A stretch of 17,248 bases of DNA from Euperipatoides rowelli (lineage: Eukaryota; Onychophora; Udeonychophora; Euonychophora; Peripatopsidae): the NCBI GenBank assembly GCA_003024985.2, contig PXIH01S0002125.1; one strand, given 5' to 3'. Within the stretch, counting starts at the first letter, position 1; every line of letters starts with the position of its first letter. A model generated the notes under the pieces. It did not search any database. It worked only from the letters and a program-made list of their open reading frames with translations, and had not been told where the DNA came from. A program made the position numbers and the translations under genes. Of this stretch, positions 1-10,100 are shown in pieces.

Positions 1-126
1 CCCTGTGGTACTGAATATGTCATACAATAGAACCAGTGTAGCATTAAAGTGAAATTTTAAGTTTAAAAATCATAACAGCCAAAAAAAAAAGCTTATCAAA
101 ATATCTGCAACAAAAATATAAATAAG

Positions 127-240
127 GTGTCCCGGATATCAAAAAGTCATGGTATGCCACTGAATGAGGTCCAGGGGAAGGGGACACCATGAGTTATTGC
201 AGCGGGTGACACACTGACCCTAGTGACGCCACTGATACCA
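127..240. repeat. GC-richer repeat-like block
   Basis: A stretch of about 115 bp that is clearly less AT-rich than its surroundings, starting gtgtcccggatatc and ending with ctagtgacgccactgatac. It looks like the decayed end of an interspersed element rather than unique intron DNA, and it abuts the foldback at 289. No family is assigned. An open frame on the minus strand through it has no recognisable protein content. Confidence 0.35.
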
Positions 241-288
241 ATAGAAATCAATCCTCTTATAAAATATTTATTTTTTATTATTATTAGA

Positions 289-628
289 AAAAAATGCGAT
301 TTGAAAGCAGCACCGATTTTAAAATAGATGATTTTAATGAATGGCATAAAGCCTAGACATCTTTCAAACATATGGTTCTCCTTAGGGCTCCAACATGAAT
401 TAATATATGAAAAATGTGATGGAATAAAAACAAAAGATATTGAATAGCCAACGTTATTCAATGTCTTTTTTTCTTATATCACGTTTTTCATATATTAATT
501 CATGTTGGAACCCTGAAGTGAACCATATGTTTGAAAGATGTCTAGACTTTGTTATGCCATTCATTAAATACTAAAATCATATATTTTAAAATCAGTGCTG
601 CTCTCTGATCTGTCATTTCTTTTTCTAA
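289..628. repeat. 340-bp foldback (inverted repeat), 8-nt loop
   Basis: The left arm is about 289-446, the loop is 447-454 (gccaacgt) and the right arm about 455-628. The arms are imperfect reverse complements over about 160-175 bp. Matching blocks include gacatctttcaaacatatgg against its complement in 517-543, ccaacatgaattaatatatg against its complement in the 490-512 region, and gaatggcata near 338 against tatgccattc at 554-563. A few short indels separate the arms. The structure resembles a foldback or MITE-type element. Transcribed within the pre-mRNA it would form a long, nearly continuous hairpin. Confidence 0.85.
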
Positions 629-651
629 CCTAAAATACAGACCGAAGACAA

Positions 652-844
652 GCTACTAATACTACTATTATTATTATTATTATTAGTAGTAGTAGTAGTA
701 GTAGTAATAGTGATATTATCATCGTTGCCACCACCGATTAATATTATCGTCATCACCACCATCATTATTAACCTATCATCACTAGCTATCACTACCCATC
801 ATCACCACTACCACCAGCAGTAGCATCATCATTATTATTGTTAT
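652..844. repeat. Compound trinucleotide microsatellite
   Basis: A run of tactaatactacta leads into (att)n at about 666-684, switches to (agt)n at about 685-706, then to degenerate atc/acc/acta triplets with interruptions, ending in cattattattgttata. The array is impure on its right side, so it is an old tract. It is intronic. Confidence 0.85.
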
Positions 845-1026
845 AGAAAAATTTTAATGTTTTTCTTTTACCAATATACAGTGTATTGTTATATTTTCAA
901 TTATTAATTTATAATTAATACCTTAATTTGGATTTACTGTATATTCCAAAAAAAATTATTCAGAAATGAAAATGGATGAACATTATAGGGTTGATATTAT
1001 TAAAGTAATTCATTTATTATTTTCAG

Positions 1027-1117
1027 TCCGTTTCCAACAGTGGCGGAAGCAGTTCAAGAGGAATTAGAATCTTATAGGGCCTCTGAAGAAGAAGTTAAAA
1101 GGCTTAAAGCTGCCATG
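1027..1117 (+). CDS. SCFD1: SCFD1 exon A
   Basis: 91 nt. The acceptor is a T-rich tract ending in tttcag and the donor is a consensus gtaagt. The first base completes a codon split with an exon upstream of the window; 30 full codons follow, starting PFPTVAEAVQEELESYR and ending EEEVKRLKAAM. The exon ends between codons. PFPTVAE and the charged EELESYRAxEEEVKRLK helix are characteristic of Sly1, where this stretch enters the long helical hairpin of domain 3a that contacts SNAREs in SM proteins. I found no preceding exon in 1-1026. Confidence 0.95.
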
Positions 1118-4100
1118 GTAAGTAATACACAGTATATAAACTTAAAATATAACTTTGCATCATTTAAAGGAATGCAGTGAGGTCGATAACATTTTTAAAA
1201 ATCAACTAATTTCAACCAAACTTTGTTGTACCTTACTATTGGCTAGAACTTATTCAATTGCATGCTCAATTAATGAAGTCAAGAAAGTGACTTGCAATCT
1301 GACTCTATCACTCTCATTTGTGCATAATGTACTGCAAATTAAAAATGACAGGGCCTGCATGTTGATCCTCGAGTTGAATCTACTAACAATGATTCAACTC
1401 CTCGTTAAAATATTTTGGATGTGTATTTAAAGCTTAATATTTCTTTATTTTGAATTTTAATCAAATATTAATACTGTAAAATGCTGATCAAATGCACATT
1501 CATACTTATCATTCGTTCAGGGAGAAAGGGGTGTGGCACCCTTATTTGGATACCCTGCTAGTGAACCTTAGATTTCACATAATGCACTGCCAAACTATTT
1601 AGGCACACTTGTTTGGCTAGAATCAGAATTCTTTAAAAGAATGTTTTACAAAACGGTGCGCTTATTTGAAAAATTACATTATGGCTGATACACAACTAAA
1701 ACCTGACGTTATACAAATGAACATCATCAAGAAAGGTACTTGCTACACGGCACACTGCTGTGTGTTTTCAGATTTATCTACAGTATATGACTTAAAACAC
1801 ACACGCAAAAATTATATAACCGCATAATGTCAGAATTCATAATGGCGATATGATAATTTTTTTATTATTTTTTTTTTGGGGGGGAGGTTGCAGTTACATG
1901 TAAACACTCTCCTGAATCTTAGATGAGGTAAAAACTAGAGGGATGCAGTTGCAAGGCATAGCTTAGATTACTTTTAAGTGTGCTCAAAATGTTTAAGTTT
2001 GGTGATGACGCACTTGTTGGATGTTGGGCTCTTTACCTAACTTTGGCCGAGAAATAGGGTTGGCCACTTATTCCGTGGGACGCCCTTTGATGACATTCTA
2101 TGGTATTAATATCTAGAAATGCATGCCCTTTCTTCATTCATCTTTCAATAATTGTAGTTTTGGGTTATGGTAAAAACTTTTAAATGCACAATAAATTTAT
2201 AATTACTTCTCTTAGGGCCTAGAGGGTGAAACAGATGAAGCCATTAGTATGCTGTCCGACAATACAGCCAAACTAACATCTGCTGTGAGGTAAGAAATAG
2301 AATTTGCTATATTTATGCATTATTTTTTTATGACTTTTTGTATATGTCGTTATTCAACACTTAGTTTTTGTCACCTTATCAGTATTCTCATTTCTTAATA
2401 TTGAGTTACTTTTTTATGAATCCGTTTCTTTCTGCATATTTTTGCAATTAGCAGGCATTGTTCATTTACACAAATCTTTCTTTCATTTATCCATTTGCAT
2501 GCATATATTTTTGTTTTTATGAAGCGTCTCCATTGATATTTCTGTAAATTTGTCACCTCTATTTGTTCTTAATTCAATACTAAACTCGGAAGAACTAAGT
2601 TTACACAATTAGATAAAATTTAAAGTTTCATTAGTTTGTAATGTGTAGAGGTTACCGGCATTAGGAAACATTTGCAACAACAAAAAAGACTAAAATGTTG
2701 AAGCAGTTAAAGTTAGGTATTTTTATGTTAATTAAATTAAACATATTAAGTCAGAAAAAAAAAAAGCATTTTCTTAATATCATTCATAATTTCAAAAAAT
2801 GCATTAAATATTATAAAGGAGCTCCATTTTTGTGAAAAATAAAAGGGATTTACCTTAAGTTTATATTTTAAAATAAAGGTAAACCTTTTTTACTTTTCGC
2901 ATGGCATAATTATTTAATCAATAAAAAGAAAAATTCACTGAATACTCAAAAATTAAAAACAACTTGTTGAGTATAGAAAAATTGTAAATCGAAAATTAAC
3001 TACTGTACACTATATACAGTAACTTGATCTAGCCTAATTTTCAAAATTTTCAAAATTCATCCAAAATATGAAATTTACCTACCATATTAATAGAAAATAT
3101 AATTTTAAGTTAACTAATATTTACATTATTAACAAATTTGCCCAACAGTAAGACATAAAGTACCAAATATAAAATAATGATGAATAAAGGGTCCCATCAT
3201 CAATTAGCAGATACAAGTGTAAACAATTTTTTAAGAAAAAAGTCGCCTACTATCTGTTTCTGACATTTTCCATTACATAAAAATTAAGAGACAAAAAAAA
3301 AAAGTCCCCATTTTGTGGATATGTAAAGATTTTGAAAATTTTATAAAATAATTTCTTAAATTGGTTTTTAAATATTTTATAGTTTAATTGCACATCCTGC
3401 TGAAAAAACATATACTGTATATTTGTAAATAGAATTAGTAAACAATTCCCACACCCCCCCCCCTTCCCAAAAAAAAAAAATTCCAAAAAATTAATACTTT
3501 TATTCTAATTTCTTAATATAACTTCAATTAAAATAGCCTTTAGATTTCAAAATTGATTCATTCTTTGAGGTCAATCAATTTTATAGATTCCTTATCTCTC
3601 CACTCTTTACTTTCATCACTTCATTCTTTACTTTCATCGTTTGTAATTTGAGACTGATTTGTTTGTTTCTTGTATTCATAGTTCTCTGCCTGAGTTATTA
3701 GAAAAGAAACGTTTCATTGACATGCATACTAACATTGCCACATCCATTTTGGATCATATTAAGGTGAGTAAGCAGGAAATAAACTGATAAATTTCCTTCT
3801 GATCAAAAGGCAAAATTTTCATTGTTTGTGTATTTATTTATAATCACTACAAAACTAAGTTGAATACTATTTTATATATTTTTTCCTTTTTCAACATTTT
3901 ATTTTTATTATAAAATTTACTTTTTTTTTATAAAGATATCAAAATAGAATTTGACAAGAATATGCTGTAAGAATCATATAATAGTATAAATATTATACAC
4001 AAATTGTGATACGTTAGCTTAAATCCCCTTGAGAGTGATCCATGCTTACATGTGCTATTGTATTTTGCAAATTGTAATTTAGGCGGCAGCGAGTGATAGA

Positions 4101-7100
4101 ATGAATGGCAGAAATTAAATTTTCAATCACTAATATTTAGAGATATCACACTTTAACGAGAAATTTCACTGTACAATGAAATACTTCATGCAAACACTGT
4201 GCTTCTCCTTCTAAGATTTATTTTTCTCTCACGGAGCCCAATTCAGCGCTGAGTTGAATGAAAAGACCAGATTCAGGTCAATCAGCAGATTGATCAGTAC
4301 AAGAGACAGGGAAATGACCGTGATTTCCACTTATTTTTGTTTCACAAGCAGCATTCAACATGGGCTGTAGAAGCTGCACTTAGTGTTGGTGTTTCATATA
4401 ATTTGTCATGAGGAAAAAAATATTTTTATTGGAATATATTTTTTGATTAGAAGCTGCACTTAGTGTTGGTGTTTCAGATAATGTGTCATGGGGAAAAATT
4501 ATTTTCCTCGGAATATATTTTTGCATATGTAAGATTTAATTCATTCACACCAGAACGAAGTATAAGGGGAAAATCGTAAATTTCCCGTTGCCATAGATCA
4601 GATATATTCACTTTAATTATCATTAACGCACATGCACTCAGTAATGCACAAAGCCTGTCGAAACTGGCTGTGAAAAAAAAATTCACTAACCCAAAGCATA
4701 GACAAAAAAAAAAATGCTTCTGTACTCATGAGTGTTTGGATTTTGTGTTTAATGTTTAGCAGAACAGAGACATATTAACAGCAGTTGAATACCGTGAAGA
4801 TATTGAAAAAAAGGGAGAACTTTATCTAAAAAAATGTTATAACTAGAGGACTGTGCAACACTATACTATCACTGTTTTATTTAGCAGATTGTCTTGTTTC
4901 AGTTTTTAAGACTAGTGTCATCTAGTGACAGTTTACATAAACGTTTAACATTTACAGATTGTTATACTGTACATAAACTTTAACATTTATAAATTATTTT
5001 TAACAATGAGAACCACAACTGATTGAACTGTTGCTGTTTTCTCCGTCTCTTTGCATGCTTTAAAAGCTCTAAAAGTGAAAAAATATATACAGTATATACA
5101 CTACTGTATAACATAAAATGAAGGAAGAATGACTTTAAGCTATCAATTTCATTCGCATATCTAGTATTCTCATTTAACGAAGTAGTAGTATACCATTTAA
5201 TTATAGTTTGCTGTATTTAAAGATTTTAAATATTTGTTTATTATGATCCTAAATCTCACAAACAGCAATATCAAAAGAAAGTCGGCAAAAACTATCACAA
5301 TACTGTTATTTCCTTTGTTTTGAATCTTTTGAAAGAAAAAATAAAAATAAATTTAATCACTTTAGATTATGCATTCCTAATCATTTTGCTTTAATTAGTT
5401 TTTTTGTCAACAGAAATGGATAGTGTCATATGTACAAAAAAATTATATTTTTTCTTATTATAGGCACAAAAACTTGACATCTATTTTGAAATGGAGGAAA
5501 AGTTGCTCAGTAAAACAGCTTTAGTAAGTTTTTTACTGTTTGTTTATTTTTTTAATTTAAATTTCTTAATAATGAACATCTTGTAATTCTAACATTTTTT
5601 TTTTTTTCAGGATAAATCTGTTATGGATATTATAACCGACCCTGAAGGTTAGTGAAAATTTGTATTTTAACATATTGGAATTGAATGGCCTAATTAACTT
5701 GAGAAACATTGTAGTCTGTTTGTATGTTTGTCTGGCAGTAAGGAGAGGTATGGGGGAGAGTGAGTGAAAGTTCCCTCAACTTTCTAAATACAGTATAAAT
5801 TATAAACTGTTGGTCAATTTCTACCAAATATTGTGTTTACTTTAAAATAGTGTAATCTGGATGTTTGTCAGGTGAAAGTGGTATAAGAGTTGGTGTCTCA
5901 ACTTATAAAAGATGCAATTTGTATCTGTCAAGGAGGGGGTTAGTGAGTTGTCTGTCCCATTATTTCAGTATTTTACCTGCTTAAGTTTTATTTTTAAATA
6001 GGTCACTTGATGCCAGGTTTTAGGCAGTAGTAATCTGTTCATTTTCTAGCTAAAATGAAAAGAAAAAAATGGCTAAAATGCTGGGAAAAAGGGATGATTC
6101 TCAAGACATGCAACTTTTATTGGGGACAGATTATTTATTATTTGTATGTGTCCCTGGGACGCATGAAAAATGTCCCTCGCTCCATTTTTATCATGAAACA
6201 TCAATGCAACTCTTGTTTGTTTGTTTTTTTTTAATAAATTTTACGCTAGATCAGTACTGATCTTTAATAGAAAATTATAAATGAAATGTGACTTTTTTAA
6301 TGGCAAAATGAGGCTTATTTAATGATGAAATGAATAGATTTTATTTACCATTAATCTGTGACTAGTAAAACATTTGAAAGAAGAACAAAAATTAATGTTA
6401 TATTTTTATTTTTGACCAACAATGGAGGATAAGACATGGTATTATAAAACCATTAAATACATTAATAAAAATGTGTAAAAAAAATATTCCATGAAAAGAT
6501 AATTTGCATTTTTTTAAAAAAATAATAAATTTTAAAATAAAATTTTCTTGCCTTTCATAGGTAGTTTACTTTTTCTGAGCCATTGGTGAATTACACTGTA
6601 TATAGTGTGTATCACTTCTACAGTACGTTCAAATTAGCATATATTTAAAGTGAAGATGTAGTAATGTCGGTTGTAAATTGAATATTTTGTAATCTGTTGA
6701 ATGCTGTACAATATAAAACATACAAATGCAGTATAAAAGAAAATTAGTAAAATGTTGTAGTCTTAAATGAATCATTAATTTTTTTAAAATTTATAATTTG
6801 AAATAATTAAAACAAAATCATATACTGTAAATAATTTTAAATTATATGTACCGTACACTATTGACTGCAAATTAATTTAACAATTTTAAATGAATGAAAT
6901 AAAAGTGAAAAATACACAGAATATATTTGAAAGCAATCAACATTATTGTATTTGCACTTTCCAATTCCAGTAGTTTGTGCATAACAATTCGGAAAATTAC
7001 ATTAATTATTTAATACTATTCTGAATTGTGGTAAACAAAAAAAGAATATCATATCATATATAGTTTTATTTTTAAAATTGCATTAAAAAAATATATTTTC

Positions 7101-10100
7101 TCATTTCAGCGGGAAACCCAGAGGATAAAATGAGGCTGTTTTTGATCTATTATATTTGTGGACCTCAAATGACAGATGTAAGTCAATGTGGATCAATTTT
7201 CAGATTTTTTTTTAAATGTTATGGAAAAACAAAACATGTAGCTCCACCTACAGTATATTTATCAACATTTTGAAGTGAATATGCATTTATAACACATTTT
7301 ATATCGTTAAAAAAATATTTCATTTTTTCTCAAAACATTATATCTAGTAAAAGGCAAGTTTGGTCATTCTGTCACGCTTTCGGCAATCTTCGGTGAGCTG
7401 AAGATGTTTTCGACCCACTTTTAAACTATTGCAAAAGATTTGGAACTAAAAATCAAGAGAATTAAACTAACGGGAGGTGGGCAACCAATGGGGGAGGAGG
7501 GGGAGAAGCATTTTTTTTAAATCCGTCATTTTTGACTGCCTTTTCATCTAGTTAGAAGTATTTTCATAAATAATGAATATTACTGTCACACATCAGGGAA
7601 TTCTCCATATTAAAAAGAAGAGCGCAAGATAGAAATATTTATCGATCAATGAGCGTGAATCTTCGCCTCAGAACACACCTAGTGATGATGAACATTACAA
7701 AATTTTGTATTTTATAGAAAAATGTATGCTTCTATAAAGAGCTTTTGTTTAAATGTGTATTATAAATATTTTTCATTTTTTTTTTAATAAGAGAAATCAA
7801 AATTTGTTTTAAGATCTTTATGCACAGTATGTTTAAAAATGTTATTATTGCCTATTGAGTAAAATTAAGAAGAAAAAAAAACTTTATAGCTACAAATATT
7901 GAACTTTTATATAAAATGACATGAGCATTCTAGCTTAACATGCTCTGATAAAAACGATTTAAAACTAATATGGCTTGTATAGCGTTACACTAGGAGTAGG
8001 TAGCGTATGGACTGGAACTCATCAGAATTAAACAGCAAGTCACTGCGATAGTGGATTATATAATGTAGGCCACAGCCTTAAGGACCACTATAAGCACAAT
8101 ATGAAATGGAAGAAAACATGGATACCATTCTGCATAATGAAAATATCCATTCTGTTGAATTTAGCTCGACATAATCCAGACAAAATAGAGAACAAAGAAT
8201 GGTCTTAACATAATAGAGCTAAAGTTTGCAAAATGCTAAATGTCAGCCTGCCATCTCTCATCCGGTGTTGCCGTAATTAGATTGAAGGCGAATCCTTTTT
8301 TAAAAATAATAAAAATAACATGACACTTTTTATAACCTATAAATCTGTCCTGAAATTACAGTAAGCGGCGGCTATGGTTAAAGTATGAGATACTGATGGC
8401 AGGACAAAGTGACAAACTATGGCGTGTGTTTTATGAGAGAATACCACCACATAACAAGAACGTTTTACAGACAGAGCTATTGTTGCATATTTTTGCATAA
8501 TAAAATAACATACAGGTGCTTGTGCATCATATTACAAAAAAAAAACAATTCCTGATAAGTACTGGTTTTGGGAGGAGCGATCTGCAATCAAATTCATTAT
8601 AGTTGAGATGAAAAATATACTGTACCGTATATCTTTTTTTTTTTTTTTCAAGTGTGGTTGTTTTTAAGTATTTTTCAGTTTAAATATCTTAATTAACTTC
8701 CTTTTTAATGATTGTTTTAATTATGAATTATTTTACTTATTTAACAATGGTCTCCCAGAGAAAAAAATTGAAACATGACACTAACTGGCCTTAAAAAAAA
8801 AAAAAAAAAAAACTAAATAATAATCAGGATTACATTTTAATATCGATGTTTTCTGATGAGAGGGAGTGGAGGGGCTGCTCCCACACAAATTTCTTTGAAG
8901 CTACAAAGAAATTTGTGTGGTCAATATGCAAAACTTTCATATATTTTTATCAACCACGATAAGCTGTGACTTTCACGATATAATTGTCCTAATGAATCAT
9001 CTGTGATTTTTAATAAAATTTAAAAGACTCGCACTAATCATTTACCTCGAAGTATTAAATCTGACTTTGGCAATCTCAAGTAGAATTACTGTATTTGTAA
9101 AATAAAAGTTTATTATTTAAGTAAATAATAGCTTCAATGTAAAGCTTTTTTTTTTAAAAAAAAATTTCAGTTTTATTCCTTTTTTGGCCCTAAATTAAAG
9201 AGGTTAAAATCCATTCTCTGAATTTTCCTATTCCTCACCTCTGCCTTCTTAAGAGGCATTGTCTAAGACCCTCCTCTCAAATTATACTTATATACCTATG
9301 AATATATTTTAAAATAGCATGTGATTTAATCATTTTTTCATTACAATAATTATAATCTAATAATAAGAGCTAATTGCATTTTTTTTTTCATAATACCAGG
9401 CTGAATTTGATCAGTATGGAGTTGCTCTGCAAGCAGCTAACTGTGATCTTGCCCCTCTTCAATACATTAAGCGGTGGAAGTAAGTCATCTTCAAATTATC
9501 CTTCATTCTCTCAGTTAATACAGTTTAAAAGCAATTAGTAGTTCTGCAAAATTAGATTTACTAAATGAAAGTAAATAGCATCAACTGATTTTAATTTGTT
9601 GATGCCATATCCTGTTGATTAATTCCTCAATTGAAATGTTCTCTAGACATCAAATATTTTTTTTAAACTGTTGTAGTATCTTTTAAAATTAAATACTCTC
9701 TTCCATTCATGATTTTTTTTAAAAAATGAGAGAAAAAAAAACGAAAACCTAGTTGAATTCAGGGGTGGTGAGTTAATGGTGGGCAACATTTTTTTGTATG
9801 TGTCTCCAAATTAGTTACCTATTCTGAAAATTTTATTTTGTATAGGGGACTCGATTCTCCTTTTGAGAGAAATTTTAAAATAATAAAAAATATATAGATT
9901 GCCTAAAACCAGATTTACCAAAGGTAGTAGGCTTTCTCCTTCCTCATCACCACTTCAAAAAGAAAACGGTAATATGATATTCAATAATATTTTAAGGTTA
10001 TAATATTAACCCTTCTTTGGCAAAGGGTTAAAACCCCCAAGGAAATCATAATTCACAAGCAAAATGGCTGTAAGACACAAGCTAAGCAACAACTTTGTAT

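Larger units (their letters stand above)
1..1026 (+). other. 3' part of an upstream SCFD1 intron
   Basis: No exon is recognised before the acceptor at 1026. The stretch contains a GC-richer repeat-like block, a large foldback and a compound trinucleotide tract, each listed separately. The rest is AT-rich and unremarkable. Confidence 0.85.
1118..2215 (+). other. SCFD1 intron A-B (1098 bp)
   Basis: Donor gtaagt, acceptor cttag. It contains the small hairpin at 1371-1400 and copy 1 of a dispersed repeat at 1471-2030. The open frame at 1155-1430 shows no recognisable protein features. Confidence 0.93.
3764..5463 (+). other. SCFD1 intron C-D (1700 bp)
   Basis: Donor gtgagt, acceptor ttattatag. 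It holds an 80-bp tandem duplication at 4368-4527, a near-palindrome at 4239-4256 (caattcagcgctgagttg) and one copy of a dispersed repeat at 5000-5085. The minus-strand open frame at 4486-4686 overlaps the duplication and has no recognisable homology. Confidence 0.92.
7178..9399 (+). other. SCFD1 intron F-G (2222 bp)
   Basis: Donor gtaagt, acceptor aataccag. It carries a possible foldback at 8228-8440, a perfect 17-bp hairpin at 8881-8920, and long T and A runs near 8633-8650 and 8792-8811. No coding sequence is recognised. Confidence 0.92.

Noticed and set aside
147-461. Minus-strand open frame of 104 codons
   Set aside because: It runs through the GC-richer repeat and the left arm of the foldback. 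It shows no recognisable domain, and its length is explained by the repeat sequence.
3250-3486. Minus-strand open frame of 78 codons
   Set aside because: Largely translated homopolymer runs (poly-A, poly-C), giving Phe, Lys and Gly stretches.
6069-6260. Plus-strand open frame of 63 codons with a Met-rich start
   Set aside because: Considered as a small gene or extra exon, but it has no homology, no frame link to the flanking exons E and F, and those exons join in frame without it.
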